Shown here piece after piece: positions 17,499-24,624 of a DNA stretch of 35,358 nt. Position 1 is the first letter of the stretch. Every line of letters begins with the position of its first letter. This DNA comes from Clostridiales bacterium (GTDB lineage: Bacteria > Bacillota > Clostridia > Oscillospirales > Oscillospiraceae), in the NCBI GenBank assembly GCA_022764045.1, contig JALERU010000015.1:1-35358 (forward strand), given 5' to 3'. The position numbers and the translations under genes are program-made. A model generated the notes under the pieces. The model ran no database searches. It saw nothing but the letters and a program-made list of their open reading frames with translations, and was not told the DNA's origin.

Positions 17499-17670
17499 CA
17501 GCGTCGCAGACTTCCGCTTTCCGCAGAAAGCGGAATAAAATCAAATCATTTTTTCGCCGGCTCCGCCGGGGGAAAAATACTTCTCAGTCCGAGAGTGCCT
17601 GGCTCCGCCAGGCGCGGGTCGGACTGCAATCCCCCAAAATTGGAAGCCCAGCGCAGCGGGTTCCAATTTT
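17499..17670 (+). repeat. Family B structured repeat, copy B2
   Basis: Same order as B1 with compensated arms. First hairpin TTCCGCTTTC/GAAAGCGGAA with CGCA loop (17512-17535); terminal stem AAAATTGGAA (17636-17645)/TTCCAATTTT (17661-17670) around GCCCAGCGCAGCGGG. The central TTTTTTCGCCGGC hairpin is partly degraded on its right arm. Confidence 0.88.
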
Positions 17671-17677
17671 ATTTTAG

Positions 17678-17709
17678 CAAAAGGCGCCGGCAGAATCACC
17701 GGCGCCCTG
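17678..17709 (-). terminator. hsp20 terminator
   Basis: GGCGCCGG/CCGGCGCC stem with an 8-base loop. On the minus strand it is followed by TTTTGC, then an AT-rich run. It lies 55 bases past the hsp20 stop. Confidence 0.75.
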
Positions 17710-17761
17710 CCATGGGGGTACAAAGATGGAAAGAGAAGAGAGGAGGATGAAAAAAGCGGAT

Positions 17762-18190
17762 TTAGTGGATGGCGATCTGCCGGGTCTCCGGCACCACGGG
17801 GGCCAGCTTGGGCAGCGTCAGCTCCAGGATGCCGTTGTTGTAAGCGGCAGTGATGGCGCTCTCGTCGATGCCGGTCACGTCGAAGGTGCGGGAGAAGGAG
17901 CCGTACCGCCGCTCCCGGCGGATGTAGCTGCCCTGCTCGTCCTTCTGGTCGTGGTTTTCCTTGTGCTCTGCCTTGATGGTCAGGATGCCTTCCTTCAGCT
18001 CCAGGGAGATGTCCTCCTTGTTGAAGCCGGGCAGCTCAGCCTCCAGCAGGAACTTGTCGCCCTGGTCCCGGATGTCGGTGCGGAAGGCGGGCAGGTTGGC
18101 GGTGGTGTTGCCGAAAAACTTCTTTTCGAAGTTGTCGAAGAGGTCAAACATATTCTCGTCGCGACGGTCAAAAGGAATCATACCAAACAT
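17762..18190 (-). CDS. Small heat shock protein (Hsp20/alpha-crystallin family)
   Basis: ATP-independent holdase that binds unfolding proteins. The 142-residue protein has an N-terminal arm (MIPFDRR... FDLFDNFEKKFF), an alpha-crystallin domain from about residue 36 (FRTDIRDQGDKFLLEAELPG) and the signature GILELTLPK near residue 120. The C-terminal IAI matches the IxI oligomerisation motif. ATG 18190 follows AAAAGGAG. The upstream leader is about 175 bases long, beginning near a CIRCE operator, so repression by HrcA is expected. The long leader could also fold, but I see no clear RNA thermometer. Confidence 0.95.
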   Translation of the reverse strand: MFGMIPFDRRDENMFDLFDNFEKKFFGNTTANLPAFRTDIRDQGDKFLLEAELPGFNKEDISLELKEGILTIKAEHKENHDQKDEQGSYIRRERRYGSFSRTFDVTGIDESAITAAYNNGILELTLPKLAPVVPETRQIAIH

Positions 18191-18372
18191 AATTACAATC
18201 TCCTTTTCAAATGATATTTCGAGTCGGTCTCCGGCGGTGGGCCGGGCCGACAGGTTTTGCAGTCTCGAAGCAGGAGTGCTGGCGCTTTCCCCGGATCTTT
18301 CCGGGAACCTCCTGTCTACGGTGGATATCCTACTGCGAATTTATGAATAAAGTTCGTGGAATCTGTGTCTAA

Positions 18373-18410
18373 ATTGTAAACGATTAGCACTCTTGCAAAA
18401 AGAGTGCTAA
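18373..18410 (-). promoter_or_regulatory. CIRCE operator (HrcA binding site) with hsp20 promoter
   Basis: TTAGCACTC (18384-18392), nine bases, GAGTGCTAA (18402-18410): a perfect match to the CIRCE consensus. A minus-strand -10-like TACAAT (18378-18373) follows directly, so HrcA bound here would block hsp20 transcription. The + strand aminotransferase promoter starts about 90 bases to the right and is probably not controlled by it. Confidence 0.93.
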
Positions 18411-18498
18411 AATGTCGCGCCGCACCCTGTCCCGTCCCGCTGGGGGTAGTTTGCCAGAAACGGGCCCGCCTATGCGCGCCGGGGAAACTTTGGGGCCA

Positions 18499-18527
18499 TT
18501 GTTCCTGGAAATGATCTGTGGTATACT
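18499..18527 (+). promoter_or_regulatory. Promoter of the aminotransferase gene
   Basis: TTGTTC (18499-18504), a 17-base spacer, TATACT (18522-18527), about 45 bases before ATG 18572. The segment 18411-18498 shows no other feature. Confidence 0.7.
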
Positions 18528-18571
18528 ACCATTGCTTTATTTTTACCCTATGTTGGGAGGTTTGATTCCTT

Positions 18572-19768
18572 ATGACAAAATTATCCGCGCGTATGGTGGC
18601 TCTGGGCACCGCCAAGTCCGAGATCCGGGAGGCCTTTGCCTTCGCCCAGGCCCGGGCGGCCGAAGTGGGGCCGGAGAATGTGGACGATTTCTCCATCGGC
18701 AACCCCAGCGTCCCCGCCCCCGCCTCTGTGGGGGAGCTGGTCCACCGCCTGGTGGACACCGTGGACCCCGTCCAGCTCCACGGCTACACCCCCGCCCAGG
18801 GGGACCCCTCTGCCCGCCAGGCCCTGGCCGAGGACCTGAACCGCCGGTACGGCACCGACTATGACGGGGACTGCTTCTACCTCACCGCCGGGGCGGCGGG
18901 GGCCCTGTGCTGCGCCCTGTCGGCCCTGAGCTGCCCCGGGGACCAGTTCATCACCTTCTCCCCCTACTTCCCGGAATATAAGGTGTTTGTGGAGAGCGCC
19001 GGGGCGGAGCTTGTGGCGGTCCCCGCGGACATCACGGATTTCCAGATCGACTTTGCCGCCTTCCAGGCCGCCATCACCCCCCAGACCAAGGGGGTCATCA
19101 TCAACAGCCCCAACAACCCCACCGGGGTGGTCTACTCCCAGGCCACCGTCCGGCGGCTGGCCCAAGTGCTGGAGGAGAAGTCCGCCCAATACGGCCACGC
19201 CATCTGGCTGCTGTCGGACGAGCCCTATCGGGAGATTGTCTACAGCGACCAGCCCCTGCCCTGGGTGCCCTCCTACTATACCAACACCCTGGTGTGCTAT
19301 TCCTACAGCAAGTCCCTCTCCCTCCCCGGCCAGCGGATCGGCTACGTGCTGGTGCCCCGGCAGGTGGAGGACTTCCCCCTGGTCTACGCCGCCATCTGCG
19401 GCGCCGGACGGGCCCTGGGCTATGTCTGCGCCCCCAGCCTCTTCCAACTGGTGGTGGCGGGCTGCGCCGGCCAGACGGCGGATATGGAGATTTACCGGAA
19501 GAACCGGGACCTCTTCCTGGATTCCCTTCGGGCCATGGGCTACACCTGCGCCCAGCCCGACGGGGCCTTTTACCTCTTCCCCCGCACCCCCGAGCCCGAC
19601 GCCCACGCCTTCTGTGAGCGGGCCAAGAAATACGACCTGGTGCTGGTCCCCGGCGACAGCTTCGGCTGCCCGGGCCACGTGCGGATCTCTTACTGCGTGC
19701 CCACGGAGCAGATCCAGCGGGCGCTGCCGAAGTTCAAGAAGCTGGCGGAGGAGTACGGGTTGGGGTGA
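18572..19768 (+). CDS. Class I/II pyridoxal-phosphate aminotransferase (AspB-like)
   Basis: The 398-residue fold-type I PLP enzyme has SIGNPSVPAP near residue 41, the GYTPAQGDPSAR loop, the NSPNNPTG motif, LSDEPYR and the Schiff-base lysine in SYSKSLSLPGQRIGY (K247). Late in the protein is GHVRISYCVP, whose Arg binds the substrate carboxylate. The family covers Asp, Ala, aromatic and other amino acids; the substrate cannot be decided. ATG 18572 follows GGGAGG. Its stop overlaps the GTG of the DUF559 gene. Confidence 0.93.
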   Translation: MTKLSARMVALGTAKSEIREAFAFAQARAAEVGPENVDDFSIGNPSVPAPASVGELVHRLVDTVDPVQLHGYTPAQGDPSARQALAEDLNRRYGTDYDGDCFYLTAGAAGALCCALSALSCPGDQFITFSPYFPEYKVFVESAGAELVAVPADITDFQIDFAAFQAAITPQTKGVIINSPNNPTGVVYSQATVRRLAQVLEEKSAQYGHAIWLLSDEPYREIVYSDQPLPWVPSYYTNTLVCYSYSKSLSLPGQRIGYVLVPRQVEDFPLVYAAICGAGRALGYVCAPSLFQLVVAGCAGQTADMEIYRKNRDLFLDSLRAMGYTCAQPDGAFYLFPRTPEPDAHAFCERAKKYDLVLVPGDSFGCPGHVRISYCVPTEQIQRALPKFKKLAEEYGLG

Positions 19769-20121
19769 ACACCCCCTTCGCCCAGCAGCTGCGGAACCAT
19801 ATGACCAAAGAGGAGCGGCGGCTGTGGTATGAGTTCCTGAAGGACCTTCCCCTGACCATCCGGCGGCAGAAGGCCATCGGCAACTATATCGTGGATTTTT
19901 ACATCGCCTCGGTAAAAACCGTCATCGAGCTGGACGGCGGCCAGCACTACGAGCCGGAAAAGCAGCGCCAGGACGCCCAACGGGACACTTACCTCCGGCA
20001 GCGGGGCCTGCAAGTGCTGCGCTACTCCAACCGGGAGGTAAACCAGCAGTTCCAGGCGGTCTGTGAGGATATCTGCCGGAAGATCGGGCTTCTGGAAGAC
20101 GATACGCCGTGGGAGCCTTAA
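19765..20121 (+). CDS. DUF559 / Vsr-like nuclease-fold protein
   Basis: The 118-residue protein matches the DUF559 pattern: MTKEERRLWYEFLKD, then RRQKAIGNYIVDFYI, then VIELDGGQHYE and a C-terminal LRYSNREV. This is the PD-(D/E)xK fold related to very-short-patch repair endonucleases; D of IVDFY and E-x-D of IELDGGQH are the expected metal ligands. Its cellular role is unknown. Initiation at GTG 19765 inside the aminotransferase stop (GTGA) implies translational coupling. A start at the later ATG (19801) would lose the conserved beginning. Confidence 0.85.
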   Translation: MNTPFAQQLRNHMTKEERRLWYEFLKDLPLTIRRQKAIGNYIVDFYIASVKTVIELDGGQHYEPEKQRQDAQRDTYLRQRGLQVLRYSNREVNQQFQAVCEDICRKIGLLEDDTPWEP

Positions 20122-20142
20122 AAGAGATCCTTTCGATTCACG

Positions 20143-20239
20143 AAAGGCTTCCCCCTGGGGGGGGAAGCTGTCAGCGGAGCTGACTGATGAGGGGGCGATG
20201 TGGAGGATCGGTGGGTAGTAGAATTCCGTTGCCACCTTA
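20143..20239 (-). repeat. Family A repeat, partial copy A5a
   Basis: Contains only the first part of the unit (minus orientation): leading segment, GTCAGC-TCC-GCTGAC hairpin and the GCTTCCCC hairpin. It abuts the full copy A5b, giving a truncated tandem. Confidence 0.85.
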
Positions 20240-20242
20240 GGC

Positions 20243-20494
20243 CGGTGCGTCTATTACCAACGCCGTGGAATCCTTGACGCCCGCCCTCATCCGACCCGGC
20301 CCCTACGGGTCCGGCCCACCTTCCCCCCCAGGGGAAGGCGTTGGCATATCCTGTATGGCCTGTTGTAGAAAAATACCGTAGTAATCGCCCCAACGCAGCA
20401 CACAGGCTTCCCCTCGGGGGGAAGCTGTCAGCGGAGCTGACTGATGAGGGGGCGATGCGGAGTATCGTCAGGTAGAAGAATCCCGCCGCCACCT
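20243..20494 (-). repeat. Family A structured intergenic repeat, copy A5b
   Basis: Full-length minus-strand copy between DUF559 and the response regulator. Read in its own sense, the fourth hairpin is the long form CCGGACCC-GTA-GGGGCCGG, shared with A7a and A7b but different from the CCGGC-GAA-GCCGG of A1, A2, A4 and A6. Confidence 0.92.
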
Positions 20495-20516
20495 CCCCGC
20501 AAGAAGACCCGTCCCG

Positions 20517-20542
20517 AAAAGCCTCCTGCCCAGGAGGCTTTT
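20517..20542. terminator. Bidirectional terminator before the two-component operon
   Basis: AAAAGCCTCC-TGCCCA-GGAGGCTTTT, a perfect 10-bp stem with A and T runs on both sides. Confidence 0.85.
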
Positions 20543-20549
20543 CCCACCC

Positions 20550-20606
20550 CTTAAGAAAATCTTAAACATTCTCCTCATTGTTTCTTAATCCCCCATCCGT
20601 TATCAT
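20550..20606 (+). promoter_or_regulatory. Operator and promoter of the response regulator/kinase operon
   Basis: Direct repeat CTTAAGAAAATCTTAAAC (20550-20567; 11-bp period) lies 10 bases before a promoter TTGTTT (20578-20583), 17-base spacer, TATCAT (20601-20606). OmpR-family regulators bind tandem repeats of this period, so autoregulation is likely. A similar repeat precedes the COG2426 gene at 23396. Confidence 0.65.
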
Positions 20607-20626
20607 AATCCCAGGAGGTGACAGGT

Positions 20627-21322
20627 ATGTACAACATCCTCGTCTGCGACGACGAAAAGGACATCGTCTCCGCGTTAACCATTTACCTGACCACCAGCGG
20701 CTACCAGGTCTTCCCCGCTTACGACGGCATCGAGGCCCTGGCCCTGCTGGAAAAGGAGGACATCCACCTGGTCCTACTGGATATTATGATGCCCAAGCTG
20801 GACGGCATCTCCACCATGACCAAGCTCCGGGAAAAGTACAACGTGCCGGTGATCCTTCTCACGGCCAAGTCCGAGGACACGGACAAGATCCTGGGCCTGA
20901 ACGTGGGCGCCGACGACTATGTGACCAAACCTTTTAACCCCGTGGAGGTGCTGGCCCGGGTGAAATCCCAGCTGCGGCGGTATCTTCAGCTGGGGGGCGG
21001 CGCGGTGAGGCCCACGGCCCTGCGGCTGGGAGGCGTGGCCCTGGACGACCGGACCAAGGAAGTCACCCTGGACGGGGAGCCGGTGTCCCTCACCCCCCGG
21101 GAATATGAGATCCTCCGTCTGCTCATGCAGAACCCCGGCACGGTGTTCTCCCCCAAGCGGATCTACCGGACCGTGTGGGGGGAGGAGCCCTATGGGGTGG
21201 AAAACGCCGTGGCCGTCCACATCCGTCACCTCCGGGAAAAATTGGAGATCACCCCCTCGGACCCCCGCTACATCAAGGTGGTCTGGGGCCAGGGGTACAA
21301 GATGGAAGGGGGCAAACCATGA
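20627..21322 (+). CDS. OmpR/PhoB-family response regulator
   Basis: The 231-residue protein has a receiver domain (acidic pocket CDDEKD near residue 7, phospho-acceptor D52 in LLDIMMP, Thr in LLTAKS, Lys in TKPF) and a C-terminal winged-helix domain (LTPREYEILRLLMQNPG, VHIRHLREKL, VWGQGYKM). ATG 20627 has AGGAGGTG 6 bases upstream. The kinase gene overlaps its stop by ATGA. Its probable own binding site is the direct repeat upstream. The sequence resembles VanR-type regulators of Firmicutes, but the signal is unknown. Confidence 0.95.
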   Translation: MYNILVCDDEKDIVSALTIYLTTSGYQVFPAYDGIEALALLEKEDIHLVLLDIMMPKLDGISTMTKLREKYNVPVILLTAKSEDTDKILGLNVGADDYVTKPFNPVEVLARVKSQLRRYLQLGGGAVRPTALRLGGVALDDRTKEVTLDGEPVSLTPREYEILRLLMQNPGTVFSPKRIYRTVWGEEPYGVENAVAVHIRHLREKLEITPSDPRYIKVVWGQGYKMEGGKP

Positions 21323-23400
21323 AAGAACGCCGAACCAATTTTGGCCTTAAACTATTCGCCAGTCTCCTCTGGGTGGCCGCCTGGACGGTGTGCCTTGCCT
21401 GCGGCAACCAGGTCTCCTGGCTGTCGGCCAACGGGGGCTACCAGGGCAGCGGCAACCAGGTGTTGGAGGAGCGGGAGGGCGTTTTGGCCAGAGACCGCAC
21501 CACCGAGCTGGCCGACGCCTTTCAACAGGCCAAGGTGGAGGACCGCTACATTGACCTGGAAAACTGTGTCAACGACAGGAACTTTTTCTTCACCATCAAA
21601 ACCCCAGAGGGGGAGACCGTAGCCGCCAGCCAGGAGCTGGGGGATTATCGGGAAAAGTACTCCACCAGCGTGGAGGTCCAAAAGAGAGGCCCGGAGAAGA
21701 CCATCCGAAAGGCCTACCCCTCTGAGGAGGCCTGCCTGGAGGCGGTGAATGACCTGGAGGAGACCTACCAGGAGATCGACTATGACATCACCGTGGGCGA
21801 CGACGTAGCCCGAAACCAGGAAGAGACGCCGGTCTCCGCCACAGAAGCCACCGGCGAAGAGGACCCACTCTATTATCTGGAGGCGCGGGTGCGGGAAAAA
21901 ATGGACCCCGAGACCTATATCGTCACCGGCTTCCTCCGCTCTGCTCTGGTCCCCAGCGGGGAGATCTATGCGGAGCTGGGCCACCTGTCGGCCATGTATG
22001 CCAACCAATATGTGCTGCTGGGGGGCATGGTTGTCAGCGGCCTGGTGGGGCTGGTGTGCCTGGCCTATCTACTCTACGCCGCCGGACACCGGAAGGGACG
22101 GGAGGGGATCTCCCTGCTCTGGATGGACCGCCACCTGGGCGGCGACCTCCAGGCGGTGGTGGGGTTCTGCCTGGTGATGAGCCTGCTCTCCGTCTGCGGC
22201 AGCGGCAGCATGTACGCCCTCTTTCCCCTGCGGCAGACGGTGGTGGCGGTGGTCTGCCTGGCCCTGGTGCTGGCCATCGCCCTCTCCCTGGTCCGCCAGA
22301 AGCGGGCGGGGATTCTGCGGGAGGGCCTGCTCTACCGGCGGGTGCTGCATCCTGCCTCCCGGGCGGGCCGGCGGATGAAGGAAAACTGCGCGGCCCTGCT
22401 GCGCAAGCTCCCCCTTTTCTGGGGGGTTGCTCTGGGCTTCTTGGGGCTGTGCTTTTTGGAGGGCCTGTGCATCATGGCCATTGCCGTGCTCAATTTTGCC
22501 GGCGTCATCCTCTGGTTCCTGCTAAAAGCCGCCGAGGCAGCCCTGCTCATCTACGTGGTCCTCTCCCTGCGGCAGCTTCAGGAGGGGGGCTGCCAGCTTG
22601 CGGCGGGGAACCTGGACTATAAGGTCCCCCTGGAAAAGCTCCGCTGGGCCTTCCGGGCCCACGGGGAAAACCTGGGGAACATCCGTCAGGGCATCCAGCA
22701 CGCCGTGGAGGAGCAGATGAAGAGCGAGCGGATGAAAACCGAGCTCATCACCAACGTCTCCCACGACATCAAAACCCCCCTGACCTCCATCGTGAGCTAC
22801 GTGGACCTGCTGAAAAAGGAGGAGATGCCCAACGACCGGGCCAAGGAGTATCTGGAAGTGCTGGACCGCCAGTCGGCCCGCCTGAAAAAGCTCACCGAGG
22901 ACCTGGTAGAGGCCTCCAAGGCCTCCACGGGCAACGTGACGGTGAACTTCCAGCGCACCGATGTGAACGTGCTGCTTACCCAGAGCGCCGGGGAATATGA
23001 GGAACGGCTGTCCGCCAAGGGCATGACCTTGGTCCTCACCCCCGCCAAGGACACCCCCGCCATCTCCGCCGATGGCCGGCTGCTGTGGCGGATTTTTGAA
23101 AACCTCTTCAGCAACATCCACAAGTACGCCATGCCAGGCACCCGGGTCTACCTCACCTGCGAGGCGGCGGAGAACCAGGTGATCATCACCTTCCGCAACA
23201 TCTCCGCCACCCCCCTGAATATCTCCAGCGAGGAGCTCATGGAGCGGTTCGTCCGGGGGGATACCTCCCGGAACACCGAGGGCAGCGGCCTGGGCCTCTC
23301 CATCGCCCGGAGCCTGACCCAGCTCCAGCACGGCCAGTTTGACCTGACCATCGACGGGGACCTCTTCAAGGCCGCCCTCACCTTCCCCCGGATTCCGTAA
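21319..23400 (+). CDS. Multi-pass membrane sensor histidine kinase
   Basis: The 693-residue protein has a first membrane segment at 9-28 and an extracytoplasmic domain of about 200 residues. Further segments lie near 231-257, 280-302, 306-325 and two to three between 364 and 415. The dimerisation domain carries the phospho-acceptor His in SHDIKTPLTS (H482). The ATPase domain has ENLFSNIHKYA (N box) and GSGLGLSIARSL (G2). The G1 box is replaced by RNISATPLN, as seen in VanS-like Firmicute kinases. ATG 21319 overlaps the regulator stop. The large sensor part with several helices suggests sensing of an envelope or membrane signal; this is inference. Confidence 0.93.
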   Translation: MKERRTNFGLKLFASLLWVAAWTVCLACGNQVSWLSANGGYQGSGNQVLEEREGVLARDRTTELADAFQQAKVEDRYIDLENCVNDRNFFFTIKTPEGETVAASQELGDYREKYSTSVEVQKRGPEKTIRKAYPSEEACLEAVNDLEETYQEIDYDITVGDDVARNQEETPVSATEATGEEDPLYYLEARVREKMDPETYIVTGFLRSALVPSGEIYAELGHLSAMYANQYVLLGGMVVSGLVGLVCLAYLLYAAGHRKGREGISLLWMDRHLGGDLQAVVGFCLVMSLLSVCGSGSMYALFPLRQTVVAVVCLALVLAIALSLVRQKRAGILREGLLYRRVLHPASRAGRRMKENCAALLRKLPLFWGVALGFLGLCFLEGLCIMAIAVLNFAGVILWFLLKAAEAALLIYVVLSLRQLQEGGCQLAAGNLDYKVPLEKLRWAFRAHGENLGNIRQGIQHAVEEQMKSERMKTELITNVSHDIKTPLTSIVSYVDLLKKEEMPNDRAKEYLEVLDRQSARLKKLTEDLVEASKASTGNVTVNFQRTDVNVLLTQSAGEYEERLSAKGMTLVLTPAKDTPAISADGRLLWRIFENLFSNIHKYAMPGTRVYLTCEAAENQVIITFRNISATPLNISSEELMERFVRGDTSRNTEGSGLGLSIARSLTQLQHGQFDLTIDGDLFKAALTFPRIP

Positions 23401-23451
23401 GAGATTCGTAAGGAAAATAAAGTGGAAATGTGTTCCGCCCTGTGGTATGAT
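23396..23451 (+). promoter_or_regulatory. Predicted response-regulator operator and promoter for the COG2426 gene
   Basis: Direct repeat CGTAAGAGATTCGTAAGG (23396-23413, 11-bp period, overlapping the kinase stop) lies 9 bases before TGGAAA (23423-23428), 17-base spacer, TATGAT (23446-23451). Repeat and spacing mirror those before the response regulator at 20550. Confidence 0.6.
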
Positions 23452-23521
23452 AGCCGTGGTTAGTAAAACCACGGCTATCTGCCGTTTCTGATTCCATAAG
23501 AATCTTGTTTTTATGGAATCA
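23449..23521. promoter_or_regulatory. Two perfect hairpins in the leader of the COG2426 gene
   Basis: GATAGCCGTGGTT/AACCACGGCTATC (13-bp stem, 23449-23479) begins at the -10 box, and TGATTCCATAA/TTATGGAATCA (11-bp stem, 23489-23521) follows. Neither has a good U-run. The first may end kinase transcripts or be a protein site; the role is unknown. Confidence 0.6.
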
Positions 23522-23585
23522 TAGTATAAAAACCGCGCGCCTGGCCCCTGGGGGCGAGGCGCCTGCGATACAAAGGAGACCCCTC

Positions 23586-24050
23586 TTGCAAGAATCAATT
23601 CTGTTACAATGTGCTGCCACCCTGGGCATGGCCGCCGTCCCCGTGCTGGAGCTGCGGGGGGCCATCCCCTTCGGGCTGGCCTTCGGGCTGCCACCCGGCC
23701 TGGTCTTTGGGCTGGCGGTGGTGGGGAATATGCTCCCCATGCCCTTTATCCTCTTCTACCTGCGGGCCGTCTTCCGGTGGCTCCGCCGGCGGCCCTGGTG
23801 GGGAAAGAAGATCGACTGGCTGGAGAACCGGGCCCACCTCAAGGGCCGCATGGTCCGGAAATACCGGGTGTTGGGCCTGGTGATCCTGGTGGCCATCCCC
23901 CTGCCCGGCACCGGCGCCTGGACGGGCGCCCTGGTGGCCACCATCTTCCGACTGCCCATCCGCCGGGCCCTGCTGTCGATTTTGGCGGGGGTGCTGATTG
24001 CGGGGGGGATTGTGACGGCGGTTTCTTGTGGGGTAATATCGATGCTGTGA
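23586..24050 (+). CDS. COG2426 small multidrug export-family membrane protein
   Basis: The 154-residue hydrophobic protein carries the family signatures ELRGAIPFGLA, GNMLPMPFILF and IPLPGTGAWTGAL, with about four membrane segments and a basic cytosolic loop (RRRPWWGKKIDWLENR). The multidrug-export label comes from the family name; transport has not been shown for most members. Translation most likely starts at TTG 23586, because AAAGGAG lies 7 bases upstream and the family begins here; there is no good ATG. A shared operator-like repeat ties it to the preceding two-component system. Confidence 0.85.
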   Translation: MQESILLQCAATLGMAAVPVLELRGAIPFGLAFGLPPGLVFGLAVVGNMLPMPFILFYLRAVFRWLRRRPWWGKKIDWLENRAHLKGRMVRKYRVLGLVILVAIPLPGTGAWTGALVATIFRLPIRRALLSILAGVLIAGGIVTAVSCGVISML

Positions 24051-24291
24051 AATCTGGAACCCGCTTCGCTGGGCTTCCAGATTTGGGGGTTGCACCTCCC
24101 TGGGAGTCGCTAAGAGCCGGGCTGCGCCCGGTTGCTCCCTTCCATGGCGCCTGCGGGCTCTCATGCGCGCAAGGCCCCGTTGGGGCCGCACACTTGTGAG
24201 GTGAGAAGAATTTTTTCCCCGGCAAAGCCAGCGAAAAAATGATTTGATTTTATTTTGCCCGCTGCGGCGGGCAAAAGTCTGCGACGCTTTT
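24051..24291 (-). repeat. Family B structured repeat, copy B3, with an embedded family C module
   Basis: Minus-oriented. The terminal stem AAATCTGGAA (24050-24059)/TTCCAGATTT (24075-24084) starts in the stop codon of the COG2426 gene. The first hairpin is TTTTGCCCGC/GCGGGCAAAA (24253-24276) with a CGCA loop in the repeat's sense. Between them, the usual CCTGGCTCCGCCAGG hairpin is replaced by module C (24108-24180) and a GGCCCC/GGGGCC palindrome. Confidence 0.85.
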
Positions 24292-24295
24292 GGGG

Positions 24296-24517
24296 GAAGG
24301 TGGTAACGATGTCCTTCTACCCGCCGTCACGACGAGATCGCCCCCTCATCAGTCAGCTCCGCTGACAGCTTCCCCCCGAGGGGAAGCCTTCCGTGAATGG
24401 AAAGGATCTCTTTCAGGGCTCGCCAAAGCCTTCCCCTGGGGGGGAAGGTGGGCCGGCGAAGCCGGGTCGGATGAGGGCGTGCGTTGAGGATTCTACAGCG
24501 TAGGTAACAGCCCCACC
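24296..24517 (+). repeat. Family A structured intergenic repeat, copy A6
   Basis: Full-length copy in front of the deacetylase gene, with GTCAGC-TCC-GCTGAC and CCGGC-GAA-GCCGG. It is joined head-on to B3, so the A and B units are in opposite orientation here, unlike A3-B1 and A4-B2. Confidence 0.9.
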
Positions 24518-24624
24518 GCCCCTTCCCCAAAAAGACAAAACCCACCCCCAGAAAATTCCTGGGGAAAGCCCCCTCCCTCTGTGGCATACTGTAGGTATAT
24601 GCCTGCTGGCAAGGAGGGGTTTGA

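Noticed and set aside
18191-18366. RNA thermometer (ROSE or fourU) in the hsp20 leader
   Set aside because: The leader is long, but I could not pair the AAGGAG with a convincing U-rich or ROSE-type anti-SD segment; CIRCE already explains heat control.
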